From positions 1,111,387 through 1,139,279 of the forward strand of contig KB445798.1 of the NCBI GenBank assembly GCA_000320605.2: a stretch of DNA of 27,893 nt, in the 5' to 3' direction. Positions 1 through 11,200 of this stretch are shown one piece after another. Both the position numbers and the translations under genes were made by a program. How positions within the stretch are numbered: position 1 is the first letter of the stretch; each line of letters starts with the position of its first letter. A model generated the notes under the pieces. The model saw nothing but the letters and a program-made list of their open reading frames with translations. It was not told the DNA's origin and made no database searches. This stretch comes from Gelatoporia subvermispora B (lineage: Eukaryota > Basidiomycota > Agaricomycetes > Polyporales > Gelatoporiaceae).

Positions 1-3000
1 GCGAGGGGGTGAATGCCTCTGGAAAGCCCGCTTGTAGGTGCTTGGAAGCCGGTTCAGACGCAGGCCGTATCATTCATCCTAATTTGCATCATTAAGCTTC
101 TCGGGGGGAATGCGAGCAAGGTCAAAGTGAGGTTGGTTGCGCTGAGGTGTGAAGAACTTGGCCTATCATGGTGCTACTTCGGAATGCTCTTAGTAGTAAA
201 CAAAGAGGGTTACAGACCACAGCATCAAGGACCTATAGGATGACCGATTCAGTCCGATCCACGCTCCACATCCTCCTGGGCTTGATGATGACCTGGGTAC
301 TTCGTTGTACCTCCGCGTCTGGTAGCTGTGCTTCTGTCGGGGTGATCGCATAGGCAGCACCACGAGGGAGTTCTTGCAGTCCAAGAGAGCGGAAGACGAG
401 GTGATGTCATGGGTGCAGATTCCCGATCATGGTCGATGAAGAGGCCGCGGAGATGGACACCGAGAAGGGAGAGAGATCGTTCGCGCGCCTGACTGGCGAT
501 CGCGTCATGCGAGCGCTCTCGCCTTGCTGGCTCGCCCGATTCGACTGCCCCTCTGCTGCTGTTCTAGAATGCCAAGGTCCTCGTCTGTGTCCTTGCTCTC
601 TTCCTGGTGTCCGGGTCTATCCTGTCAGATGTCTATGCATGGTCGGCGGCTTGCAAGCTCCAGGGCCGACAATGCATCTCTCGGCGAGGTCGCTTCCGGC
701 CGCTCAAGTTCACTCCACCGAGCCCCCTCACTATCGTGCTGGACTGTGGGCTGCAGTCCGTATCACACACCAGAGGCACCGAACATTTGTATCACCATTC
801 ACAGTGTCTGGTACAGCATACATAGGATTTGATTGCGCTCACCGCTCTGGTCTGTGAAGGTCGCTAGCACATTCACCCTCACGATGCGGTTCATGTCTCT
901 CACTGCGAATGCTGGGTATAGCTGTTCTTGGTACCGTCGCTAAGTAGCTAACCCATACAATACGCCAATTCGTTGAGCTATATTCATTGCGACGTTAAGA
1001 AGGCTGACCTTCGGAGTTGTAGATCCGCAATCACAATCACACAATCATCAATTCATACGGATTAACGGTACGCGCGCAAATAGGACCTGGCCGGACCTAT
1101 CTTGATGCATACGGCAAATATATTCTTGGTTCTGCGTTCCCCACACAAACATTTCACCACGTATATGCGCATAGGGCCGGACCATACCCTTCACTGAGAC
1201 CCGACGGACGAGTCGCTGCGTCACGTTCCGTACGCACCATATTTTTCTTGCTCTTCTCGATATCTGACGTTGATTTAACATTCGCATTCAGTTCGGTTTA
1301 CCGCCTCTTTGCCTTTGAGTGAAGTTAGGAGTTCTTACATTCCGTCCCCCTCGTATCCCATACTTCCACTGCTGCGCAAGGACAGACACCTCAGATTCGG
1401 GAGAGGAATCGACGTGAGGTTGTTCTCATTATGATGGTTGATTCTATCTACCCTCCAGCCAATTTACTACTGTTTGTGCCTACAGTATTGGTGTCCACCG
1501 TTGCACTGTAAATGCTGCCACATGCTATGTCTAGCTATCCCTCCGAGTGTTTGGATCTCGTCAGACCGAGACAAACATGCTAGTCCGAGAGAAAAAAAAT
1601 TAGATTAGTCACTCTTATGTACTTAATGAGATGTAACGGAGCGTGCTGAGGTTGTACAATAGAACGGAGGTGATGAGTAGTGAGATACAGCTCGAAACGG
1701 CGTGATCAAAGGTTTCACAAAGTCATGTTCGGAGTATAGCAGTCCGTCCATCTGTCACCATGCATGAACCCACTTACATCCAATGTTGCTCGATATCTTC
1801 CGATGAGCACCTTTGTGCGCGGCATCAGAACTCCGCGCCAATAATCCGTGGGGATCCACATGATGAGCTCGTCTCGCGGACCCTTGATCCATCCTGACTC
1901 GAGGCGGAAATACGATGGATGGTTCAGTTCTCCGGGACCTGCTTGCAACATCTGAGAGGGCTGAGACGTCTCGGTGTTGTCGGTATCGAGTGTATGCTCC
2001 GGTCTCAGCACTGCTGATAGTCTCATGGGACTCGCAACTGTGCTCCAGATCGTGCTGCCTTGTCCACCTTGCGGTTCCATCCACGAGCCGCCTTGCGTCA
2101 CATCCCAAACGCGAATTGTGTTGTCGGATGATCCAGAGACAAGGCGAGTCCCATCGGGCGAGAACGCGACTGAGCGGACTATATCGCTGTGTCCCTCGAG
2201 AGGCTTCATCATTGGGACCCCGGTCGCCGCATTCCAGAGCCGAACAGCGGCGTCGATTGAGCCAGAGGCAATTACTTCTCCATCTGGTGAGAAGGTGACA
2301 GAGACGACCGCACTGGTGTGTCCCCTGAGAGGCTCCATCACCGCGTCGCCTGTCCGGGCATCCCAGAGCCGAATTGTGTCGTCCACCGAGCCAGAGACGA
2401 TCCGGGCTCCGTCTGGTGAGAATGCGACGGAGAGGACCTGATCACTGTGTCCCTTGAGAGGCTCCATCAGCCGGTCACCCGTCGTTGCATTCCAGAGCCG
2501 GAGTGTGGCGTCCGCGGATCCAGAGACGATTTGTGTCCCATCTGGTGAGATTGCGACTGACCAGATTGTGCTGCTATGTCCCTCGAGAGGTTTCGTCACC
2601 GGCCTCCCTGTCCTGGTATCCCAAATCCGGATTGTTGCGTCAGATGAGCCCGAAATGATCCGCGTCCCATCTGGTGAGAACACAAGAGAGTGGACCCAGT
2701 TGCCATGTCCACTGAGAGGGTCCGCCGTTTGTTGGCCAGTCCTTGCACTCCAAAGGTGGATCGTCTTGTCAGCTGAGCCGGAAGCGATGTAGCTCCCATC
2801 TGGCGATACGGCAACGCATGCAACGAGGCCGCTATGACCCTGGAGAGGGTCAAGGACTTGGGCGCCTGTCTGCGCATTCCATAGCGAGACCGTCTTGTCC
2901 TCCAACCCCGACACAATCTGAGTTCCATCCGGTGTAAATGCGATACTCTGAACTCCACTGCTGTGACCCTGGTGGATCTCCGAAGGTGTGTTCTGCGGCT

Positions 3001-6000
3001 TCATGCTGGTACCAAGAGTCGAATCTTCATTAACAACCGAAAATTCAAGCTGAGATTCCTGTGGCAAGGTCCATTCAGGGAGAGCAGCGTCGCTCGGCAC
3101 AACATCAGTGAACTGCATTGTGTCCATGACATCTGTGCTCCAAAGTCGGATTGTCCTGTCTGTTGAGCCGGAGACGACCGTGCTCCCATCTGGTGAGAAC
3201 CCGACAGACCGGACGGAATCACCGTGGCCCTCGAACGGCTGCATCACTGGGCGCCCTGTCGCTGCATCCCAAAGTCGAACCGTCTTGTCAGCTGAACCAG
3301 AGGCGATTCGGGTCCCATCAGGTGAGAATGCCACCGAAAAGACCGAGCCGGTGTGTCCCACCAGGGGGTCAATGATTGGGGCCCCCGTTTGGGCATCCCA
3401 AAGCCTGATTGTCCCGTTGATTGACCCCGAGACAATTCGGGTTCCGTCGGGGGAGAATGCAACAGATCGGACCTGGCCGGTGTGCCCTGCGAGAGGGACC
3501 ATTACTTCCTCTCCGGTTGTTACATCCCAGAGCCGGATCGTTTGGTCGTCCGAACCGGAGACCACTTGCCCTCCATCCGGGGAAAACATGACACTGCGGG
3601 CATCACCAGTGTGCCCCTCGAAGGCGTGCAGCAAAGGCTTTCCAGTTTTTGCATCCCAGAGTCGTAGTGTATGATCGAATGACCCGGAGATGATCTGCGC
3701 TCCATCTGGTGAGAAAGCGACGCAAAGGACTCCGCCGCTGTGGCCCTCGAGAGAATTTATCATCAGCTCTCCCGTCTTTGCATTCCAGATTCGAATCGTC
3801 CCGTCCAGGGATCCCGAGGCTACCACCGCTCCGTCTGGTGAGAAGGCCACAGAGGAGACCTTGTCACGGTGTCCCTCAAGAGGGTCCATAAGCAGATCGC
3901 CTGTCCGCGCATCCCAAATCCGAACTGCCTCATCCGATGATCCCGATACCACGCGGGTTCCGTCAGGTGAAATTGCGACGGAGTAAACTATCCCAGCATG
4001 TCCTGACATCTGCAGAAGCGGCCCCCGTGACCTATGTATGCCGGTCACATCGTATGTGGGGACATTGCGAAACTTCGGCCAGAAGGTTTTCGCGATGGTG
4101 GAAGTTGGGCTTAGGGATGGAATAACCGAGAGGTAGATGTGCGGTGCGCTGAGCTCGATCGCGTCATGACCTAGCATGACGAAGTCTTTCGCATCTCGCA
4201 GAAATCCGGCCATATCGGGAGAGAGCCGATCACGCTAAGGAGTCCAGGTGCGTCAATTCGTAGTCGTCGCAGACACACGGATGTGCTTACGATATTCTCT
4301 GCGGTTAGCACTCGGTGTAAAAGGCCCACTGCCAACCTCGCATGTCCTTTCACACTGAGCACTTCGAACCAGAATAGGATCTTTTTTCGCAATATTGAAT
4401 AGACCGATGCAACCATTGGTGACGGGTCGGGAACCCGGATGAAATGATGGACCCAGTGAAGGCACGAGTATGTGAGCGAAGTCGAGATCAGTGCAAAGGT
4501 TTGCTGCGAATTTGGTAGATAGGATGTACGAGAACCCGAGACATTGAAATGCAGCATGTCTGAGGCCATGACCCGAATGCAGGCATTTGCGAGAGCCTCA
4601 TGACCATCGGAGTGGTGAATTCTGAAGGCCTCGGGTGTGCGACCAGGGGACGTGAGGTAGTCTTCGAAAGAGGCATGGAATGTGGTGATAGCGCCGCTGT
4701 CATTTTGCACCGGTGTGTATACCACTGCGTGCAGCTGTTCGAGCATGCTTCTTATGTCTTGAGCGGATAGGCCGATCAGCTCGCTGAGCGCGTTCACAGA
4801 CAGGGATTCTCGCAGCACGAGAATTATGGCCAGCAACCGTTTTGTGGTCTGGATCTCATCCTGTGTACGCAACTTTGGATCCAGTGCGCTGGTGAGAACC
4901 TTCCCATACATCTCGTCCAATGGTTCCGTCAGAGGTCGCTCAGCAGGGTTTTCGGGATTTGTTAGTCCCAGCAGACGTTGCACGGGACTTCCTTCGATGT
5001 ATGAAATGGCGGTGAACGCATAGATGAAGAGCCTTCCTGCTTGCAGCGTCACATACTCGATATCTCCCTCGGATGGCCATTCCGGCGGGAATGCATGTGG
5101 AGGATTCTGCTCCTCAAGTGTCATGCGTATCTTCTGAAGGCGTCGGCGACAATAGTGCCGAATGTCGGCTTCTACTATATCTTTCTCGATATCGTGCAGC
5201 CGGAGGATATGATTGAGGTTGTGCTGTGCAGATATGAACTGGGTCCGAATGTGGTGCTCAGGCCGGGAAGTGAGAAAGAACTTGATGGGCATGTGAGGTG
5301 AGCGTGAGATGAGGGCTGAAAGCATCGCTTTGGTGGCCTGTGGGTCGGAACATTCGTCGAGCGCATCGACGACAAATACCAACATAGGCCTGATGTTGAC
5401 AAATGCTGCCCCAAGTGGTTTCTCCAATAAGTGTTGAATCTGCAGCCCGACTGTATGATGACCAATGTCTGGATTGGTTCTCATAACGTCTACTAATGCT
5501 GCGCTGTATGCAGCATTACGTCGCGCAAGGAACATGGCAATAGTCGGTATGATGCGACCTACGTCCTCGCGTATTCCTCGGGAACAGAAGAAGCTGCCAG
5601 CAAGTAAGCCTGCCTTGCTCAGCATGTGACATACGGAACGTGCAATAGCTGATTTGCCTGTACCCGCCATCCCGTCAAGCCAGAACACGCGTGCTACATC
5701 AGGGTCACGGCTCCAGTCGTCAATGTCGTTCAGAAGTTTGATGCGAGTGTTTTCCATGCATGCGTCACCCTTTTGCGCGTTGATATCTGCGCCCGGAAGA
5801 TGACCGAGGTTTGCCAGGATAACTATGACACATCAGCCGGGAGCAATGCATACATCGCACACACTCACGCTGAGTTGCGATGTCCTCGACCCTGCGCTCT
5901 ACATTCAGACTGCATTCAAACTGTAGTGGTATATCAGCCGCTGCGCATTTGACCACCTTCTAACTACATACCTGGAACCGTTCCATGAGCGTCGCAATTT

Positions 6001-6480
6001 TTTCGAACATTTGTTCGATGTCTTCCGCATCACTCCATGCCTCGAGTACCCTGGCAGCCCGTGCGCGATGCAACTTCTTCGTGATACTCTTCTGGACCGG
6101 CTTGAGATCTCTGACTGAATCGTGAGACGCTGTCAGCTGTTTCATCAAATCGAGGACTCACTCTGACAACCGTTTGAGACGCCGTTGCATTGCAGGAGGT
6201 ATGTCATCTGAGGACCGATACTGATCGAAGATGGTTTGAAACCCGTTGAGTCTGGATGCTATCTTCGTATAACCGTCATGTGCATCGTGAACGGCCTGTA
6301 GGAGAGTTCGTCCATGACCAGCCAACATGTAGAGAGGATAACACCACATACATCGACAAGTTCCATCGCTGCAACCACACCGACAAGAGCAACCTTCAGC
6401 GGAAGGAACATATCGCAACCCTCTCCCGCAGTCTTCAGTACTTTTCTCAGAATAACCCAACCATTTCTTTCCGTCAAAGA
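1..6480. repeat. Direct segmental duplication, copy A (3' flank plus NLR gene A)
   Basis: This block matches 20107 to about 27550 in the same orientation. The match starts at the first base of the window (gcgagggggtga against gcgagggggtga at 20107), so the true left edge may lie outside. It covers about 1.7 kb of 3' flank (1-1714) and the whole NLR gene. Recognisable similarity fades inside exon 1, near 6480. Similarity is strongest from the left edge to about 4235 and clearly weaker through the NACHT exon. Base 647-655 is the empty target site of the transposon found in copy B. In the flank (1-1714) I see no gene I can defend. Confidence 0.93.
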
Positions 6481-6549
6481 TCTAGGCGATGATGCGGTAT
6501 CAGAATCAGCTCGACCTCGATTCCATGGAAGTGGGAAGCAACACGCCAT
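1715..6549 (-). CDS. NACHT-WD40 NLR-like (STAND/NWD) protein, copy A
   Basis: This is a predicted intracellular signalling NTPase of the fungal NLR-like class, 1524 aa. Exons: 6549-6352, 6295-6162, 6110-5972, 5920-5869, 5822-4291, 4234-1715. The five introns are 56, 51, 51, 46 and 56 bp, all GT...AG, and the summed exons are divisible by three. Residues 1 to about 175 form a predicted helical bundle containing the FLPLKVALVGVV motif, resembling the HeLo-like/MLKL-type N-domains of other Agaricomycete NLRs. NACHT follows: Walker A GMAGTGKS at 225-232, Walker B VFVVDALDEC around 323-332, then FFLTSRPE. WD40 repeats occupy 763-1063 and 1108-1408, and the tail is typical of NWD proteins (GRYRATLD, HGDRW). 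The ATG at 6549 is the first in frame after an upstream stop. Compared with copy B it lacks about 54 N-terminal residues, so an upstream exon or a truncated 5' end is possible. The architecture is clear; the role in non-self recognition or cell death is inferred. Confidence 0.9.
2066..4003 (-). repeat. Fourteen tandem WD40 repeats (129-nt period) in NLR gene A
   Basis: Two blocks of seven 43-aa repeats (nucleotides 4003-3101 and 2968-2066) are separated by a non-repeat linker of about 44 residues. Each unit follows GH-x5-SVAFSPDG-x3-VSGS-x-D-x-TIRLWDA-x-TG. Seven plus seven repeats fit two complete seven-bladed beta-propellers. The close similarity among repeats at DNA level is visible on the complementary strand as recurring segments such as ccatctggtgagaa. 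Confidence 0.95.
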
Positions 6550-9159
6550 GGCAAAGGTCGTTCGCGAGGGGGAGAAACGGAAGCTACAAGGTAAGTGGTA
6601 TGTACATGTGAGGCACAGCCCTGAGCTGCACGGAAAGCGACAGGCCGAATAGTGTATCTACTGCCCGATGCATAGCCCTCGTGTCAAAACCTTTGTTCTA
6701 TTCCGGTGTTGGCGCCTATACAGGATTCCTGACCAATCGTCACGGGTCAAGTAGGCCCAAGTACCCAAGCATGTATTTGGACAGCTACACGAGTCAAGCT
6801 CACATCGCCTTGCAGTCTGGACCTTCCGACATCTGTCTATAAGCGACCTCAGGTATTTGGAAACTTCTGAGATACCGTGTCTGTGGATCAATCAAAAGAA
6901 CAGGTTTGCAGTGCTCCGGGAATGATCAGGAGACACTAGTAGAGCCATGCGGAGCTCTCTGGAACATATACTCAGTTTATTATGACAAATCGACTCCAGC
7001 TGCAACCGGAGACTTGTCGTTAGCGCAGTCCTTCAGATGCATCATTATATGCATATGAGATGTGGCGAGCGCACATCTGCAGTTGGGATCGACTACAGCT
7101 TCATGGTGGACGGAATCTCGGAAGAAATGGCTGGTCATGCGTTCCGAGCGTATGATTACATGAAGCCGGATGTTCTTGCCATATGGTTTAGCCAACGCGT
7201 CAGTTCTGCTTCGCACCAGTCCGCCTGTCGGAGACAACGCTCCGGCAATGAGAGCACAGACTGGAAGAATGAGGCCGAGACAACGTGCGGTCGGCTATCA
7301 GCCATTGCCACCGCCCGCCGCGTCTCCCTAGAGACAGAGCTTCCATAGTCTGACCAAGATCACATTGACGAGGGGTTGCTGCGCTGCCTGTGCCTCAAAT
7401 TCGGGTCGCGTTGACCTAGGATACGTGCCGACAGCGTGGAAGCAGAGCACACCTCTGCTTCGAGCTGCCTCCAAAACTTAACATAGCGCTTCTTGTGGTC
7501 GCAGCCTTCAATTGCGACTCTCCGGCACCAAGAACAACGAAATGTCACAGGAATGGCACAATGCCGGATAGCAGTGAAACGAGTAGACTCACGACACAGA
7601 CCTTACTGCTGGGAATACATGAAAGGGGCTCCTGTGGTATTTGACAGGTGTCCATGCGCAGAATCAGACTTTTGAGCGGGAAGCACGGAGAAGCAAGAAG
7701 ACACAATCGATGAATGGAAGCTGTTCCAGAGCACGTTGAGGAGGCAATGCGCCTGGGAGCCTTGAGCACACGAGGGAGAGGAGCGAACAGCGCAGGAGGC
7801 TAGTGGCCAAGACCTAGGACGACCAGATGGGGGTTGTAGAGTGTACTACTGGAAAAGCCAGCAGGGAGACAGGGAGGAGGAAGCCCAGCGCGCGCTTGCT
7901 CCGAACGGGCACTGGACGCCCGCTCTGCGCGTCACTGCCTCCGGTCCGAACTCCGGTTCGGCGCATATCGTATCTCTCCCTTGGTGCGTGCGGTCTGCCC
8001 GACGCAGTGTTCCACGCCTCCTACCTTGGCATGGTCTCTCTTGTAGTACGAGCTCTCGATCTTCCTCATCCCATTACCACCTGTGTGCACTGTCCCTACT
8101 GGCAACCGCCTAATCGGACCGTACCGGCCTGAATTGTCACCCCTTGTCCCTGGATCTCTCTGCGACCAACATGTGTACGCTGGTGTGCGTTCGGTCATGC
8201 CTGTTCATACCTTCAGTATCTGCGACTCCCGTCCGTGCAATTCGATCATCGATCACTACAACGTCCCTGGCGTACACGCCGCCGGGCCAAATCCACGGCC
8301 TACAGATGCTGATTAAGGGGAGTTCGATTCGTATGCATGTAGTACATCCAATTGTGAATACTGTATCGAGCAGTGACTCCATGCCAGGGCACCATGAGAA
8401 GCGTAATCCGGTCTAGGTATGTTGTCTCTCATACCCCATTCGGAACTATGCCACTCATATTATGACTTAACCCTCGAGGCGTCCCTTCGCCGTGGTCAAT
8501 ACTCCGCGCAACGACCATCCCAGCGGTACGACAGACAGAGATGTTAACGGGGACCTAATTGAAGTCTCGACGCTGTTGCCCCGAACACACGACAAAATCT
8601 GCTTTCATTGAGATCTTTAACGATCTGTTGTTTCGTCGAGGCGATCGGACAATGTGTATTCGAGTAAATTCAAGCTAAGTGGTCGATCACTGCAGAAGTA
8701 TCGCTGCCAGCTCACACATAGTAACGGACCCAGGGTGATGTACGGACCTTGAGCAACCCTCGCATCTGAGTTACGCGCTTCCTTTTCTCCCGTTCTCGTG
8801 CCAGAAGCTCACGTTATCCGTCGAGTGCATCCAATGAACCGGAGAGGTGGTACGGGTGGAAAACGCGTCCTTGAGGTCGATTTCTCCATTGTGTGCCTCA
8901 ACGTTGAAGGGCGCGAGGGTAGGTGGATTATAGATGAGGGTGTTCCGCAATGCGGTACATGCGCACTGGACGAGATCCAAAGCCTCCGGCGTAGAGGATA
9001 CAGAGGTGAGCGACGACGCGGCGCCCTGAGCGCGAGACCTGCGCAAGTTGAGCGACGCGGCGGGGGTATGTATCGTCGCAAGCCTGGAGACACACGCGTC
9101 GTCAAGAAGTCATACAAGCCAGAGAGCCGCTGGAGACGTACAAAGGACGTTTTGGAGCC
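6550..9159. other. Intergenic stretch, no gene recognised
   Basis: About 2.6 kb between NLR gene A and the first GC-rich repeat. Short open frames exist on both strands (for example 7037-7348 plus, 7360-7548 minus and 7827-8132 plus). None shows a recognisable motif, a supported splice structure or a partner elsewhere in the window. The 5' regulatory region of NLR gene A must lie at its left end, but I see no clear TATA box there. Confidence 0.5.
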
Positions 9160-9838
9160 TCGCGCGCATTGCTGGGCGGCGCCGTGTGTAGCTTGATGTC
9201 GTACTCCAGTGCATTAGTCGACGTCAACGCTGCCGCTACGCAGGCCGAAGGGGTCTTTGTCACTCGAGGACGCGGGCGCATCCTGCGCAACGGCAATTGG
9301 CGGGGCGCTCTCGGCCATGATAGACGGCGAGAGGAGGCGGTGGATGCCCGCGCCGGCCTGTGGGGTGCGGAGAGGGCCTGAACGGGAGCACTCAGCGGAT
9401 CCGCGCATAATGATATTGACGGACCATGGCCGCCGCCGCCTCGCCGTTCATTTTTGCACGCTGTGCTGCTGGGTGGTGCGAGTGCGAAGAGGAAGGGGAA
9501 AGGGGTGAGTCACGGCGTACGGGGTGGTGGGTCTGCGATTGCGATGGAGAGCTTTGCGTGCATCGCTGAGGCGACGCCCTGCCTGACTCTTGCTTCCGTC
9601 AGGCCGATCGCGCGGCCGTTCCTTACCGGGTCTTGGTTTCGCCGAGATAAATGGGTACAAGCTACAGGGTGTGATGTCTTAGCGAGAGAGAGACCGTAGG
9701 TGTCCATCGAGAGGTCGTTCAAGGTCGCGATCGTTTGCGGGCTTCTGCGGACGAGAGCGTCTGTCTTGGCGCTCCTGTCACCAGCCGATCGGGACCTTCT
9801 GCGAGGTCTGTCTTCCTGCAGCCCACTACCTGCATAGC
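9160..9838 (+). repeat. Degenerate dispersed repeat, unit R1
   Basis: This GC-rich stretch aligns in the same orientation with about 17520-18205 (R2). Shared landmarks are cctgtgg-g-tgcgg, gcactc-gcggat, gctgtgctgctg-gtggtgcgagtg, the run gcgagagagagaccg, and gtgatgtc. Indels and substitutions are frequent, so the copies are old. The minus strand around 9217-9260 translates to GLRSGSVDVD, loosely like part of the product of the gene at 15944-16858. No ends, target-site duplication or transposase could be defined. Confidence 0.7.
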
Positions 9839-11200
9839 CTCTCAGATCACGACATCGCTAACTCCGTGCTGATGTTGTCTCGCATATATGCCCGTACAAT
9901 TTCGTAGATACGGCCAGAAACAAGGCTCTGAGTGTCGGGTCGGTGAGTTGCATCGTGCATCCATGGGGGTACAATTGACTGACATGGGCATTTCTCTACA
10001 TGCAATACACTTCGTCGCAGCCCTCGGAGGTTTAGCGACGATACATGCTTCGGCTCTGAGCCGCTTATTCTGGGCTAGACCATAGTGAGTCCAGGATTTC
10101 TTTTTGAAGCTTATGGGCACTCGGAATGATCAGATTTTTCAACAGGCATTTATCACAGCAGAGTGGGACTGCGGAGGATCAAGTACATGCCATGTAAGGC
10201 GTTGGCGGCGACTCGGCACATGCTGGTGCGTATCCGTTCAACAGCCTCTTGGCAAATGAATTCAGAGCCGGCTGCGCGTGCGCTTCAGAGCAGCTACATC
10301 CGGCTTTCGCTCATTTTGTTCCAGCCCCTTTTCGACAAATACTTCGCAAGCGCACACTTCTCATTATCCCGGCTGTTGTGGACTTGAAGCCGCATATATC
10401 CGTCGCGACAAGCCCCTAGGTGGCGCACCGTCCACATGGCTGTTAAACTAAGATACGTCTCCATTTCACTGTGAGTTAGACACAAGCTTGGTGCGATTCT
10501 CATACGGATCTCACCTTTGGGCTTTTCAAGGTGAGCTCCTGCAGGTTTTTCAGCGAAGTAGGCGCGTCCCCCGGTGGCCATCATACGTGAGAACATATCT
10601 TTAACCTGGGGAGTCGGGATCTACGTGATGGCCAATTGGTGAGGGGCCATCTACCGCGTCGTCCAGTTCGTTGAATCTATTCACAAAAGCTCGAAAGTGG
10701 GCCAGACTAATTCAGTCAGACTATTTGGGAGACCCGTGCCTTGTGATGCTCCTCTGCATCCATCTCCTTGTGCGTCGCCAGCATATTCGGAAATTTGTGC
10801 CTTGGGATGCGTTTTCTCCGTCTGAGTATTAAGATTTCCCCGTTCCCAGGCCTCTCTCACTTCCTGTACCTGAGCGAGGAGGCTGTGGTTAGTTGCGTGT
10901 TTTATGTTCAGCTGTGTTCGGAAATCTTTTGCAACACCTCTGACACTTCATCGCATGATACCTGTCCTTCTATTCTTTCAGTGCTTGCCCTTTGCGTGAT
11001 AAAGTTGTACTGTATTACAGTAGCTTTTGTGAGAACCATCGTTGTATATGAGTTCGGGCTGTCTGATCGTCATACCACAATGCAATCCTGTTCAGCGCGT
11101 ACGACACGAGTGCTCTGTAAGCATACTGTACATCCCATGAGACCCTCTACAATACATTGCAACGACCAAAGAACAACAATGTAATGAATGTATCTTTACA
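9839..11200. other. Intergenic stretch downstream of the sedolisin gene, no gene recognised
   Basis: About 1.36 kb between repeat R1 and the stop codon of the sedolisin gene. It presumably holds the sedolisin 3' UTR at its right end. Open frames of 74-138 codons occur on both strands; the longest lacks a proper ATG. None has recognisable motifs or splice signals. Confidence 0.5.

Noticed and set aside
429..857. A 142-codon plus-strand frame, largely repeated at 20512-20738 and 21736 onward in copy B.
   Set aside because: Most differences between the copies change amino acids, copy B is interrupted by the transposon and frame-shifted by a 7-bp duplication, and no motif is recognisable. Its conservation is explained by the segmental duplication.
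2454..3986. Long plus-strand frames opposite the WD40 arrays (also 23046-23507 and 24357-25058).
   Set aside because: These are antisense shadows of the 129-nt repeats. Their repeated PSGENATE-like text is the reverse reading of FSPDG units.
10768..11184. A 138-codon plus-strand frame downstream of the sedolisin gene.
   Set aside because: It begins at TTG rather than ATG, has no recognisable domain and overlaps the presumed sedolisin 3' UTR.
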